From Erigeron canadensis (lineage: Eukaryota > Streptophyta > Magnoliopsida > Asterales > Asteraceae): a stretch of DNA of 64,000 nucleotides. The notes under the pieces are model-generated. The model ran no database searches. It worked only from the letters and a program-made list of their open reading frames with translations, and was not told the DNA's origin. A program made the translations under genes and the position numbers. Below, in pieces: positions 1 through 12,669 of this stretch (within the stretch, counting starts at the first letter, position 1; each line of letters begins with the position of its first letter). The stretch covers positions 6,014,001-6,078,000 of the forward strand of contig NC_057764.1 of the NCBI RefSeq assembly GCF_010389155.1, given 5' to 3'.

Positions 1-5
1 TCTTT

Positions 6-25
6 TGGCGCCGCTGCCGGGGACG
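6..25 (+). other. Primer-binding site, tRNA-Asp type
   Basis: TGGCGCCGCTGCCGGGGACG starts here. It differs by one base from the tRNA-Asp-complementary PBS known from Athila/Tat Ty3/gypsy elements. It places the LTR/internal boundary at about position 5. Confidence 0.75.
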
Positions 26-320
26 CGACGCATTCTTAATTTAGTAGTGTAGTTCGACCCTACTTTGTGTCTCGGCACGAAGTAGTTACTTTTCAGTATT
101 TCATTTTAGGTCAAATTAGGTTAAGTAGTAAATTAGGTTAAATTAGGTTAAAATTAGGGTTAGCTTAATTAGTTCGTATTTTCATTTTTCTTAAAATCAA
201 AAATCCACAAATTTATTACTTTTCATTTTTAGCTTAGGTAGTTTCATTTAGTTTTTCATTTTTAGCTTTATATTGTTGCGTTGATCTTTTTCTTGAGTTT
301 TGCATACATTTAGGTAGTTG

Positions 321-1244
321 ATGCGATTGAGATCCGGTACTGTTTTGACACGCGTTTCAACAAGCCTAAGTAGACTCAGACATAGGAGAAGATTCAAAAG
401 ATCGGCATCTTTACCCGTAGGTAATTTAGAAAACCTTTTCAATTTAAAAGACCCCGTAGGATCAACCGAAACTATGTCTCAACCCAATTACCCTAGAGGT
501 GTAGTTAATGAATTAGACCATCCCATGGTGGAAAGGACGAGAGTCGTGGCACCAACGCCGGGATCGGCCATAGTCTTACCCAACTTAGGAGATTCATTTT
601 CAGTCAAAGGACACCACTTTAAGTTAATACAGGACAACTAATATGACGGTCGAGCCAAATCCGACCCCCATAAGCACGTAAGCAAGTTCACTAGTTTGTG
701 CAAAATGTTCAAATACGGAGGAGATGTCACAGATGAAAACGTGCAACTTAGCTTATTTTCGTCGACTCTCACCAGAGAGGCACGTATTTGGTTCAATGAG
801 CTCGATAAAGGTACCATCACTACATGGAATCAACTTCGCGAAGAGTTTGTCTCGCGATTCTTTCCCCCGAGTTTAGCTAGGAAAATGCTTCGACACATCA
901 AGGCTTTCAAGCAAGACGAAGGAGAATCACTAGTTGATGCATGGAAAAGGCTTAGGGAAATGATCAGAAACTGTCAGGGGAATGGACTTAGTAAGGACGA
1001 GATCGTGGAAACCTTTTTTTATGGTTTAACCAAGAGTTCCCAAAAGGATTTAGACCTAGCCGGCGGTGGTAAGTTTTTGTACAAGACTACTAATGCCGCG
1101 TACAAAATGATGGAGGATATGGTGCAAGCTAGCTTAGCTCGAGATATGGACGATAAGGGTCGAGAAAGGAGGCCGAGAAAGACCGTGGCTAGCATTGAGA
1201 GCAGCTTTCTGCTATTAGAGGAGAGTCCAATTATAAAAAGGTAA
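321..1244 (+). pseudogene. Retrotransposon gag (Retrotrans_gag domain), one nonsense codon
   Basis: A single frame runs from ATG at 321 to the stop at 1242-1244, broken only by TAA at 639-641. The sequence after that stop continues the gag homology in the same frame, so the TAA looks like a CAA (Gln) to TAA change. The core is the plant gypsy Gag capsid-like domain with EARIWFNEL, the W-x-QL-x-EEF-x-x-RFFP motif, and a KQDEGESL-x-DAW-x-RLREM stretch. Gag would package the element's RNA in cytoplasmic particles. No zinc knuckle was seen before the frame ends, so the C-terminus is missing. Confidence 0.75.
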
Positions 1245-2700
1245 ATAAAATTTAACCATATTTGTAGTTTTGACATTAAAATATTTTCCGAGTATTTTAT
1301 TGTTAGAAAAGAGGTTAAATTAGATGGAACCTTAGTGGCTAGCGGGTATAATACCCTTAAAATTTGAAAGAAAAACGTGGAAGGCAGGAGATAATCCACC
1401 AATTCTTCTCTTTTGAGTCACAACTCCACTACCTTCTTCATCTTTTCAATGAGCTTCTAATGAGTATGATCAATTTCCAACCTTCAATTCTTCATCAAAT
1501 CTAATAACCAAATAATCATATAAGCAAAATTTTGGAGGAATTGGGGTGTGGGTGCCGATTTTGGGAAAGTAGGAGAAAAGAAAGAATTATGAATTTCATT
1601 TGCTTCCCAAACAAATTTCTTTAATTGAGGTAAAGGTTAACCTAATTTTGTTGTATTTAAAACTAGGGTTCTTCCTACTAGGTAATTTGGGGGATTTACT
1701 TAGATTAATGTTAGAAGTGGAATTCTTGCTAGTTAATCCCATGGTAAACCTTATTATTGTGTTTGACTTATGTTTTACATTGTTAATGAATTGGTGGAAT
1801 TGTTATAACCATTATAATATTATGAATTGAATTGTGAAAATGATGAGATGATGTGATTGAAATTGGAATTGATGAAAATATGAGTGAAGCCAAAAATAAT
1901 AATGGGTTGAGGTATATGGGATGGGTTAAACTTGATAGACATTGATAGTTGGTCTTATGAATGATGAATTGATGATTGATAGGTGATTCATAGGAAGGCT
2001 TATTGATAGGAGACATCTTGTGTTTGAAATTTACGGAAAATTTGGCTAAGGTGAGTACTATGTGTATTTGTTGTGAGTTGCGGAGTCTTTTACTAGTTGA
2101 TAATGACATGGTGAGCTGCGGAGTCTTGGACTCTTTTGCTCGTTGTTAATGACAAGGTGACCCGCGGAGTCTTGGACTCTTTTGCTCGATGTGTGGGCAA
2201 TAAGTCATGGATGATGATTTATGGGCTTATTGCCGTATAAGGATCCTTATATGTGGTTTGTTAATTATGTCATGTTATTGTGTTGTTGAATGCATATAGT
2301 GTTCACTAAGCGAAAGTTTACGTCTCTAGTTGTTACTCTTTTATAGGTTACGGGTGCTGAACAAGTGATAAGGTGCTTAGAAGTTGAAGTAGGAGCTCAT
2401 TGTGAAGGTATTGTCCATTTCATAAGAAATGGCATTTTTGGTTAAAGGCTTAGTTGAATCCCTCAACAAACTCATGACTCTTGGTACATGTTAAGATGCT
2501 TTAGGTAATTTGGGTCCAATGTATATTTTTGCACTTTGAAGCTTAGATGGTTGGTTAATGTATTTGAATGTCAAATGGTATCTTGAATGTTTTGGCAATT
2601 TGGGTAAAAGACCCATTTAGTTGTTTGATTGTAAATTTGAAACATATGATGGAAATAATACTTTTGAAATATTACGAAGCTGGGGAGCACGGCCTTTGTT
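1245..2700 (+). repeat. Probable Ty3/gypsy LTR remnant, non-coding
   Basis: There is no coding potential. The stretch has phrases common in plant chromovirus LTRs (GTGGGTGCCGATTTTGGG near 1550, GTTCACTAAGCGAAAG near 2301, TTATAGGTTACGGG near 2341). It contains the short tandem repeat listed separately. LTR ends, target duplication and a second LTR were not found, so this call is tentative. Confidence 0.35.
2077..2197 (+). repeat. Short tandem repeat, about 2.7 copies of a 40-46 bp unit
   Basis: Three successive units begin at about 2077, 2113 and 2159. Each carries GCGGAGTCTT followed by ACTCTTTTGCTCG or a variant and a TAATGACA-GGTGA spacer. The first copy is the most divergent and the last two are nearly identical over about 30 bp. 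Confidence 0.8.
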
Positions 2701-4602
2701 AAGGTGATGTGTATTTTCTAGTTTCAAATTTATATCACAAAATACCTAGCTACTATCTACTACACATTTGCGGGCAGTGTACCCGTTCGTATGCAATATA
2801 GTGACTTGGTAAGTACGATGTCGAACACAAGGACTTAATTAAGCAATTGTTAAAATAAGTAATTCAAATAAAAGGGGGTTTTGTGACCGAGTTGTCACTT
2901 TGCAAAAGTTAGTTAAATGGTTAGTGATCCCGTAGGATTAATCGCAAAGAGAAGTTTTTGTTTGTAAACAATTATATAAAAAGCACATCTGCTTGGATCA
3001 GCTCACATGTCAATCATTGGGTCTAAACATTACTTGCATTTGTTGAACGATTCAAAAGATAGACAAGACGAACTTCCGTTATACTTGACACTTTAATTGC
3101 TCTAAATATAGTTATCGCTTTCGCGTTTAATTTCTATTCAAAACAATTAAGCATTAAGACCCTGAATTGATTTTTACACTTCGACCTATAAAAGCTTTCT
3201 TCCGAACTGCTTATTCACCTAATCAGGTTCCTCTATCATAAGTGTTTACACATTCAAAGTGAATTTAATTGTTTAAAATCTTTATCGTTAGTTTCTTCCA
3301 AACTCCAACGACTTTAGGTTAATTATAGACCGATCAACCTTTTCATGAATTAATTGACAGTGACATAGATTTCTTCCGAAATTCTAATTACAATGACCAA
3401 TCAATTAATATAAAAGATAAAAACAATATTTAAACTCAACTAAATATGGATCTTCGATTAAACATAAAAATCTTGTTCAACAATTTCAAGTAACATTAAA
3501 TCGACCCTATGACATGCTTACTACCTAAGTGGATGATAAGAAAATTAGTTATTCATGACAAGACAAATAACACAAATAATTATCAAATAAATATAATCCA
3601 TAATAATAATGTGTTCTAATAAAGTCTTGTATTAATATAGCTAACAATTAAGATAAAGAAAATTAAAAGAGATTCGAACGAGATATGTTGTTGTGACTTA
3701 TGATCCACGGCTGCTGCTTTCAAAAACCAAAGAGAATAATCCCTTTTTATCTCCTGCGACTCCATAATCTCTTCCAATTCCCTACGTACTAATGATAATG
3801 ATAGATATTGATTGATTTGTGGCTCTTAAAATCATAAATTTATTGTGGTTTAACTTCTGCCAAGTTTGGACTTCTCCTCTCGCCGACCTCCTGCCCACGT
3901 ATGGGCTTTTTGCTTTACTTCTTGGCTGGACGAATAGTGGGCTAAGCCCAACTTCTTTTCTGCTGGGCTCACGAGACATAAAGCCCGAAGAGCCTTTGTG
4001 CTCTTTTTGTTCTTTTCGGCTGTAACAAACGAGCACCACCACTATTTGCAATTCCAATTCTTAATATTGTTGTTGATGCCCGCGTACAATGTCACCATAA
4101 TATATGTAGTTTAAGCTTTGTACTATGGTGTTTTATCTATCCGAGTTCTAACATGTATCATTTTAGTCCAATCTCGTCATATTTCATGTCATAGACCTAT
4201 AATAAAATAAATCACGAATTAAGTACAAAGGTCTATCAAACGGCGACAATTTGCATCTAAAATGATCAAATATGATGAGTGAAAAGTCTATATATTTATC
4301 ACTTATCATAAGGGGATGGCCTTTTAAATTGTCAAAAAGAACGAAACTGGAGAGGATGGCCTTTAAGGACGGCTCTTGCAGACACAAAGGTCGTCCGCTT
4401 CTGTAGTTTTTCATTAAATTTTACCGAGCATTCGTTTGACCCTTTTAGGTCTTGAAACTTCAGAACATTATAAGTGTCTTTTCTTGATTTGAAACATTTT
4501 GATTTTTCACAAAAAATTGCCATATTTTTCTAAATATAGAACATCTAAAAACTTTTTTTTTTTTTACTTTCACTATTGGTCTAGTTTGGTTTTGGTTGCT
4601 TC
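2701..4602. other. Gene-free retroelement debris
   Basis: No supported gene. Around 2770-2840 a GTGTACCCGTTCGTATGCA / TTGGTAAGTACGATGTCGAACACA block resembles non-coding sequence of plant gypsy elements, followed by about 850 bp of AT-rich sequence with no frame. Open frames at 3782-4057 (-) and 3819-4025 (+) overlap each other, have no family likeness and are not called. A poly-T run lies at about 4553-4565. Confidence 0.4.
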
Positions 4603-5757
4603 ATTTAATTATTTGATGAATGCATGTCTTTGGCATTGTCGTTAACAAGAAACACATTAAAAAACTTCAACGTGAAGGGATCTTACAATCAAATGATGAA
4701 TCATTTGACAAATGTGTGTCTTGTGTTTCCGGCAATATGACAAGAATACCTTTTCCGCATAAAACGGAGAGGGCTAAAGATCTGCTTGGACTTATACATA
4801 CCGATGTATGTAGCTCATTTAGATATGTGTCAAGGAAAGGTGCTAGCTACTTCATCACTTTTATGAATTATTTCAGTCGTTATGTTTATGTTTACTTGCT
4901 TAAACATAAACATGAAATCTTCGAAACATTCAAAGTGTTTAAAAATAAGGTAGAAAATCAACTCGGTAAAACCATCAAGGTTCTTCGTTCGGACCGAGGT
5001 GGAGAATTCTTAAGCCAGGAGTTTAAGGATTCTCTAAAATCTAGTGAAATTATTCAAAATCTTACTCCTCCATATACTCCACGGCATAATGGTATATCTG
5101 AGAGGAGAAATCAAACCTTGTTGAGCATGGTTAGATCAATGATGAACCTTACGACTCTCCCATTTTCATTTTGGGATTATGCCGTAGAGACTATTGTACG
5201 CATTCTCAATATAGTTCCAACCAAAAAGGTTGACAAGACACCACATGAATTGTGGCATGGGAGTGTTCCTAATTTGTCTTATATAAAGGTCTGGGGTTGT
5301 GAGGTACTTGTGAAACGAGATACGCCTGACAAACTTGAACCTAGATCTGTTAAGTGCATCTTTGTAGGATACCCAAAGGAAATAATGGGTTACTACTTCT
5401 ACTTTCCTACCGATAACACTATTAAAGTATCTCGATATGCTGAGTTCTTTGAAAAGAATCTCATATCTCAAGAAAACAGTGGGAGGACTGTCGAGCTTGA
5501 TGAGACTCAAGAAAAAGATGTGTCACCTTCTGAAAATACTAGCGATCATCAACTTGGGGGGGGGGGATGTTCAAAGTGATGAACTTCAAGTTGAAGATAA
5601 TGCGATTCCAATTCATAGGTCCTCAAGGACAATACGTGCTCGTGAAAGATTGAATCTTAATATTGAATCTGAAGAACACGTATTAGGAGACTTAAATGTG
5701 ACAGGATCTAAGTATATTGCCGCCTTAAGAAGGCCCCATGAAAGTCGTCTAGATTAG
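4603..5757 (+). pseudogene. Ty1/copia polyprotein fragment: pre-integrase, integrase, start of linker
   Basis: This is the middle of a copia Pol polyprotein. The GAG-pre-integrase motif LWHCR is readable in another frame just before the main frame, which starts at 4620, so a small deletion lies at about 4640. Then come the HHCC zinc finger (CVSC), the first Asp in LIHTD, the second in SDRGGEF and the Glu in the HNGISERRNQ stretch, so the catalytic triad is intact. The frame breaks at a run of 11 G (5556-5566) and resumes in another frame to 5757. Reverse transcriptase and RNase H are absent: element A begins 35 bp later. Integrase would insert element cDNA in the nucleus; this copy cannot make a full polyprotein. 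Confidence 0.85.
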
Positions 5758-5791
5758 AAAGATTATTATTGGGTTTAATGTGAGGCCCTCA

Positions 5792-6431
5792 TGTTGATGC
5801 ACATTGATGTGACAACAGCAACTTAGATTTGATATGTCGTTTAGATTGAGACATTATGTTAATTTATGTCGTATCCATATATGTAATTGATAGATTATGG
5901 ACTTTATGTTTTGGTAATGATCGATTACATGTTTTGGTGTTATATATATGTGTTATGTATGATGTTTGTTGTGTGATATACAAGTACAAACATAATATGT
6001 GTTAGGATTCCTTAATATGAAACACTTAGGAATATAACTAAGTCTTATATCTAACGAAGATAAGGTATATCTTCGTTAGAGGCAAACGAAGATAAACTTC
6101 GTTTGGTACAAACGAAGATTAACTTCGTTACATAGACTGGGCAGCTAAGTTCGTAAGAATAAATCCCAGCAAGCCCAGTTCGACCTGAAACATATATATA
6201 CGAATGAATACCCTAAAATAAGGTATCACATTCGACAGACACGTACTCCAGACACCTAAGTTCGTTCTATAGCTTATAGAAACGAATATAGCATCATACG
6301 GCTGATTATTTACTTGATAATTAGCGATATACCCGTTTACTAATCAAACTAGTTATCTCGTGAGGATTCCGCACTCACGACATAATCATAGACGATCTCG
6401 AGAGCGATCTGTAGCTATCGAGGGACTCACA
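5792..6431 (+). repeat. Element A 5' LTR
   Basis: It starts TGTTGATG and is inferred to end GACTCACA at 6431. The first 281 bp recur at 16254-16534, which fixes the start. The end is inferred from the following AG plus TG, matching the AG-TGG LTR/PBS spacing of elements B and C. It holds inverted AACGAAGATA / TATCTTCGTT words at 6052-6140, an AGCCCA site at 6172, a TATATATA box at 6193 and the conserved stem-loop at 6358-6380. The PBS itself is deleted. Confidence 0.75.
6358..6380 (+). promoter_or_regulatory. Conserved U5 stem-loop (element A)
   Basis: TCGTGAG and CTCACGA can pair as a 7-bp stem around the 9-nt loop GATTCCGCA (6365-6373). It lies downstream of the LTR TATA box and about 54 nt before the inferred PBS position. 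Elements B and C have the same loop with different but self-complementary stems at the same distance. Confidence 0.7.
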
Positions 6432-6496
6432 AGTGTTCGAGTCGGTCACAAACACCTTCAAGTCGTAATTCATTTTATGACCGAATTCATTCAAGT

Positions 6497-6691
6497 GTTA
6501 GACCCTCTTTTGGCCTTCATTCCCCAAGACCTTCTCCAACGAGTGGTCAGACGTCTTCTCCAGTGAGAAGACAAGTTGAGAATCAAGTCACACCCACGGC
6601 TTCTAGCAATGGATATTGGACTGAACTGATTCTCAAGGATGAGAAGGGACGACCCAAACCTATGAAGGTTTGGGTCCCCAATGATAACTAA
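6497..6691 (+). pseudogene. Element A gag C-terminal tail
   Basis: A frame of about 64 codons ends at TAA 6689-6691. It is rich in Ser/Pro and ends in a basic stretch containing KVWVPNDN, similar in style to the Sirevirus gag end just before pol. The capsid domain and any zinc knuckle are missing, so a deletion removed the region from the PBS to here. A splice-acceptor-like TTTTATGTGCAG follows at 6701-6712. Confidence 0.55.
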
Positions 6692-6712
6692 TATTTCTCA
6701 TTTTATGTGCAG

Positions 6713-9700
6713 GGAGTTCCTAGGAAACCTATTCATTTGTGGTACCTTGACAGTGGATGCTCCAGGCACATGACAGGGGACAAGAAGCTCTTGTCCAATT
6801 ATACTGGCATAAATGGGTCGTATGTTAGTTTTGCTGGTTCCAAGGGCGGCAACATCACCGATCAAGGAGATGTCGTCAATGGACAACTCACTCTAGAAAG
6901 AGTTAACTATGTGGAGCAACTTACTCACAATCTAATGAGTGTCTCACAGATCTGTGATAAGGGCAACAATGTTCATTTCACAGAAAAGAAGGCATACATC
7001 TTGAAGCCGGGTTTTGTTATTCTAGAAGATTGGATTATGCTCAAAGCTCCTAGGAAGAGAGACATCTATGGTTTACTTTTAGGTGTTGATAATCCAAAGG
7101 AGCCCCTTTGTTTGTTGAGCAAGGCAAATGAGTCTGAATCTCTCCTATGGCATCGTAGAATGGGACATATCAACTTTCAGAAGATGAATGAACTTATCAG
7201 TCTTGGGTTAGTTGATGGTGTACCTGTTAAGAAGTTTGGGATGGAAGATAAGTGTGTACCGTGTTTGAAAGGGAAGCAACATAAGAATCCGCATAAATCC
7301 AAAGTACTCAACTCTATTTCCAAACCATTCGAATTACTTCATATGGATCTCTTTGGTCCTGTGAACAAAAGAAGCATTGGAGGGATGTCTTACTGTTTGG
7401 TGATCACTGATGATTACTCGAGGTACTCATGGGTATTTTTTCTGAAGACCAAGGATGAGACTGCCGAACGATTTATGGATTTTGTCAAGCAAGTTGAAAA
7501 TGTCCATGGAGTCAAAGTTAAGAGAATCAGGAGTGACAATGGTACTGAGTTCAAGAATAATACTATTACTGTATTTTGCTTGACCAAAGGAATTCAACAT
7601 CAGTACAGTGCACCATATGAGCCACAACAGAATGGAGTGGCTGAACGAAAGAACAGGACTTTAATTGAGACAGCCAGGACGATGCTTGCTGATTCGGAGC
7701 TTCCTATTACTTTCTGGGGAGAGGCAGTGAATACAGCTTGTCACATTCTGAATCGGGTTTTGACAGTTAAACGGTTTAAGAAGACTAGTTATAAACTGTT
7801 GCACAACAAAAAGCCCAATTTACAGAATGTTGAGCCTTTCGGTGTTCCGTGCACTTTTCTTAAAACTCTTCCTCATGGGAAATTTGATTCTAAATCAGAG
7901 GAGGGTTTCTTTTTGGGTTATGTTCCAAGTACACCGATTAGGCGTGTGTACAATCAGAAGACTGGCAAAGTAGATCTTGGTACAAATGTCGTAATTGTCA
8001 GTCATAAACCTACTGTACACCTTGGTCCTGCTAATAATTTTGATTATGATGGTGTCTTCACTTCTTTTCGTGGTCCTGTTTCTTTTGCAGGTGTTCCAAC
8101 AGTGGAGGATGTTGTTACTCTTCATGATCCTCTGGATGGTGGACCGATTTCTGGTTCTTCTTCTGTTTCCTCACCAATAGTTGAGCCTACTTCTGAATCT
8201 GGAGAATCTAGTGGGACAAAAGTAGCAGATTCAACCTTAGAGCCTACTCCTATAGTTCCTACTGATCCTTTGCATGTACCTCTACCTGATTCTCCTTTCT
8301 ATGATACTGATGACACGGAAGGTGAAACTCAGGAGGAGCCTATATAAAACTCCAGAGCAACATGTGCAGACGAATTTGGGAGATGATCTTTCTGTCGATA
8401 AGGTTCCTCAAACCAGAGTCAACAAGGATCATCCAGTCAAGCAAATCATTGGTGATGCTTCTGCCTCTGTTTGCACGAGGAATCAATCTAAGAAACCGTC
8501 GTGTATGTTTGCTGAAGTCAAGGATACTGGGGCAATTACTTGGTACTTGTATTACTGCTTTATTTCTCAGGTTAAGCCTAAGAATGTTGGAATGGCTCTT
8601 AAGGAACTGTCATGGGTTGAGGCGATGCAAGAAGAATTGGCTCAGTTTCGAAAGCTTGAGGTATGGAAGTTAGTTAACTTACCTCCGGGTGAATCTCCTT
8701 TAACAACGCGTTGGGTTTTTCGTTGTAAACGAGATGACAGAGGTGTAGTCACTCGAAATAAGGCTCGATTGGTGGTTAGAGGATTTGAGCAACAAGAAGG
8801 TTTTGATTACGATGAGACATTTGCACCTGTAGCTAGACTTGAAGCTATTCGATTATTTCTGGCATATGCTAGATGTAAAGAGTGCCTTCTTGTATTAAGG
8901 TGTATCAGCTTGATGTAAAGAGTGCCTTCTTGTATGGAGATATTAAAGAAGAAGTGTATGTAGAACAACCTGTCGGGTTTGAGGATCCAGACTTTCCTTA
9001 TAAAGTATATCGTCTCGATAAGGCTTTATATGGTTTACATCAGGCTCCTCGATCGTGGTTCGAAAAATTGTCAACACATTTGAAGGAAAGTGGTTTTACC
9101 AGAGGTTCTATAGACAACACGTTGTTTATTAAATGGAAAGGGAAGGACTACTTGCTTGTACAGGTTTATGTCGATGACATCATTTTTGGTTCATCTGATG
9201 ACAAAATGTGCAAGGAATTTGAACAGAGCATGAAGGCTAAGTTTGAAATGAGTGCTATGGGGGAATTAACCTTCTTCCTTGGACTACAGGTGGATCAACT
9301 GAAGGATGGCTTCTTTATACATCAGACCAAGTACGTCAAAGATCTGCTTACTCGGTTTCGCATGTCTGATGCTAAGGATGCTGTTACTCCCATTAAGACT
9401 AATCATGGGTTGTGTCCTGATAAGCCTAATGATCCATCCGTCGATGCCACTCAATATCGAGCTATCATTGGATACTTGATGTATCTGACAGCCTCACGTC
9501 CAGATATTACCTTTGCTGTTTCTATGTGTGCTAGATATCAGGCTAATCCGAAAGAGTCTCACTTGAAAGCTGCAAAAAGAATCCTTCGTTATGTGAAAGC
9601 CAAGCCTCGTCTAGGTCTTTGGTATCCCATGTATGGTTCTTTTGACTTCGTAGCTTATACTGATTCGGATTATGGTGGTGACAACTCGGATAGGAAATCA

Positions 9701-10114
9701 ACGTCAGGTGGATGTCAGCTTTTAGGGGGGAGAATTGTATCGTGGCAGTGCAAAAAGCAGACATCTGTTGCACAGTCATCCTGTGAAGCAGAGTACATTG
9801 CTGCTGGATATTGTTGTTCTCAGGTGCTTTGGATACAGCAACAATTGCGCGATTATGGTATGAATATCTCCAATACTCCCATTTGTATTGATAATAAATC
9901 TGCCATAGATATTACCAAGAATCCGAAAAACTTTAAAGTCACCAAGCACATAGATATAAAGTATCATTTCATACGTGACTGTTTTGAGAAAAAGCTTATT
10001 CATTTAGAAAAGGTTATTACTGATGATAATCTTGCTGATCTACACACTAAAGCTTTTGATGGACCTCGTCTTGAGTTGTTATTTCAACTCAATGGTATGA
10101 AGAATGCCGAGTAG
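6713..10114 (+). pseudogene. Element A pol: protease, integrase, RT, RNase H (frameshifted)
   Basis: Domains in order: aspartic protease (LDSGCSRHMTG), pre-integrase HHCC finger (HRRMGH ... CVPCLKGK), integrase with D (HMDLFGPV), D (RSDNGTEF) and E (QQNGVAERKNRTL), reverse transcriptase with WVFRCK and YVDDIIFG, and RNase H (TDSDYGGD, KHIDIKYHFIRD), ending LNGMKNAE. The first frame stops at 8345-8347, the next runs to 8918, and the third opens at 8882 and ends at 10114. The second break coincides with an extra copy of a 24-bp RT segment (8872-8895 and 8912-8935). Catalytic residues look intact, but one unbroken polyprotein is not possible. No ATG is needed at the start, since pol normally follows gag by frameshift, readthrough or splicing. 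Confidence 0.9.
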
Positions 10115-12409
10115 TTTCTCTCAAAGAACTTAAAATTATTTTTGTGTGTCTTTGTAGTGTAAGTCGTACATAGATAGAGTCATAAAAAATACAAAAAGAG
10201 TTGTCTTAGTATAAGTTTGTATATATCTAGTGTCAGAAAAATACAAAAACATTGAAAAATAGAAACTCCAAAAATATGAATAAAGTAAGGTTACTGTGCT
10301 AAATGATGAGAAGTGACGATACTTTAGCTTTTAAGCCTGCTTAATCGTAATATAACTTATTAGTTCAGTGATTATAATTTGTGATATATCGGTAGACACA
10401 AAATACCAAGGTTTCCTTCAATCTGAACTTAAATTATATAATGTTCTTGTGGGAAACATATTCAGATATATGGCTGAGATTGCTTGCTTTTCAGTAATGA
10501 ATTGATCTAGTCCTTAAATTTTGTGAAAGATCTAGCATTACTATAAGATTTGTTCAATGAATAGGCACGAACCTCTACCAATCATGAGCATAAAAGTAAA
10601 TGTGATATTGTTATGCAAATCAATTAAATGCAAATTAAGGGGCTAATGTGGTCTTTGAGACTCGGAAAAGTATGTCCTCGGGGTATCTTTGTATACCTAG
10701 CCTACCTAAAGCTTCCAACTTGGGATAGGTTGTCGGAAAGTTCGCTACATGGATCTCATAGAAAATCACGGGTTCCTTATAAATCATGAAATGCAGAAGC
10801 AAAATATGTGACATCACAAAGTAATTCAATACAGTAATCCACAAGTGTTTCATGATTGGTTAAGGATGTTCTTGAATATATTGAATACTTTTTATTTTAG
10901 TGCTTGTATCGATTACGAAAGTATATCTGAATGTGGGTTACATAAGTTCGCAAACTATTCAAGTGACATATTAGGCTACTCGGGTTACATGGTGACTGTC
11001 CTTAGCCAGGGTATGTCAAAAGTGTCATAACTCAAAGGAAACTGGACGTACCGAGTGTTTAAGAGGACAAACATACCGGTAATCGCTGTTGGGTCACGGT
11101 TCATAACGTATAATAAGAGAATTATTTCTCACCCGCAAGCTTTTGTAACATGCTAACCTGATCTAATCAGCAGTAATCATGCTTAATGTGAATAATGTAT
11201 AAAGTCTGGTTAATTAGAACTTAGATTAGTTTATTATTCTGCAATTTTTATTCTGTGTTATTTTTCTTTTTAATTGAGTCAAAATAGTATTTTTTATAAG
11301 TTCTTATTGCACGAGAGATCCTATTCAAATTCTGAGTATATGTTTTGCTAAATTCCTTCATGTGAATTTTTAATGAGGTTGTGTAGATTGTTTACAAAGA
11401 AGATTTTCTAATATGGACATTAATTTGTTTAAAGTTTAGAAAATGATCTTTTCAAGTGTAATGTGAAATGTCAAAGTCATTTGAAATCTCATGATTTTCA
11501 CTTGTCACCAAATTATTAATCAGGTTTGTTTAAATTTGTGTGGTGACATTTTAGGGTTTGACAAGAAATGACCTCCCTTGATCTTTTGTTAGATTTTTTA
11601 GTTATTTCATATTTGTTAACCCTGATTGAGTGTGATTGTAACTTGAATTTTCTGCATTATACTGTTTGTTCTCAATGCGTTGATGCGTTCTGTGGTAAGT
11701 GTGCAGTGTTCAGGTTAAGAAGATAACGTTGGAATGCTGATTTCTGTTACTACATTGTTATTTACACGGATGATATCATTACGATAAGATCCTTGGTGTG
11801 TAGTGATAATATTTGTGATGCAGATTTGAGCATGTGAAGGATGAATACATGAACTGGTTTTTGTTTTTGGAATAGTTATTTATTTATGATTCATGTATTT
11901 AATGAAAATAATCAACTTTGACATTAGTTTCTTTTGAATTTCATGTTGTGATTTATGACAACCTTTTGGATATTTTCCTAAGTTCTTCAGTGAATTTGTG
12001 TTGGATTGTTCATTGTTAGTTTTGTAGACGGCATCTAGTATGGGACTTAAGTGTTTCAAGATGGTTTGCTGTCATGCATATCTATGATCCAAGGAAGTTC
12101 TCGGTGTCATAATCAAATTGGTAATGAGGTTCATATTTAAATTGATTATTTTCAGGTTTGTTTATGGATAGCGTTTAAACCATGGGTTTTCATTCAAGAT
12201 TATAATGTTCGGTTATCTACTTACATTATGATTATGAATTTGGGTGCTAAGCACGTTTTTAGTACAAGGCATGAACAGGTTGCTTTCTAACGGATTTTTT
12301 GCTATGTACAGATTGTGATAAAGGGTTGTGTTTTGGAAGATTGCTTGGATGAAAATCTGAAAATTTTTCAGAAACTTGCTGAAATCTGGAATATTTTCTG
12401 ATTTGTTCT
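10115..12409 (+). other. Element A spacer between pol and post-pol module
   Basis: About 2.3 kb of AT-rich non-coding sequence without recognised domains or convincing frames. Long spacers after pol are seen in Sireviruses with an extra ORF. Confidence 0.5.
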
Positions 12410-12600
12410 TACGAAGATAACTGCTATCTTCGTTCGAAGCAATTTTGTTCAAACGAAGAATATCTTCGTTTGGCTAACTTCGTTTGTGAAGTTAAGCCCG
12501 ACCCATTGTTGGCCCATTGTTATTTCACTATATAAACGGGTTTTTCTTCGTTGTTACTTCATCAAACGAAAATTACTTTTATTTTCAAGCAAAACCCTAA
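12410..12600 (+). promoter_or_regulatory. Internal promoter-like module before element A post-pol ORF
   Basis: Inverted ACGAAGATA / TATCTTCGTT words (12412-12480) copy the arrangement in the element's own LTR (6052-6110). They are followed by GGCCCA (12511-12516, a TGGGCC site II on the other strand), a TATATAAA box (12529-12536) and a telo-box AAACCCTAA at 12592-12600. Site II and telo-box pairs are known plant promoter elements. The block lies about 660 bp before the post-pol ATG. Promoter activity is inferred. Confidence 0.55.
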
Positions 12601-12669
12601 AACCCAAACTATTTTCTTTTCTCTCACTTTAATTCGTTTTCTTGATTCGTTGTGCCAACTGTGATCTAA

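Larger units (their letters stand above)
1..1244 (+). mobile_element. Ty3/gypsy element, 5' internal fragment (Athila/Tat-like)
   Basis: The window opens on the last bases of an LTR, followed at position 6 by a primer-binding site, an AT-rich leader with repeated TTAGGTTAAATTAGG-type words, and a gag reading frame from 321. Homology stops near 1244, after which a different LTR-like sequence begins. No protease, reverse transcriptase or integrase of this element is present, so it is a 5' fragment. The Athila/Tat assignment rests on the PBS type and gag style, not on pol. Confidence 0.7.

Noticed and set aside
1019..1402. 127-codon minus-strand frame
   Set aside because: Antisense shadow of gag.
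3782..4057. Overlapping open frames on both strands (3782-4057 minus, 3819-4025 plus)
   Set aside because: No family likeness, no supporting signals, and both lie in retroelement debris.
12592..12600. AAACCCTAA as telomere-repeat DNA
   Set aside because: Single copy in a leader, so read as a promoter telo-box, not an interstitial telomere.
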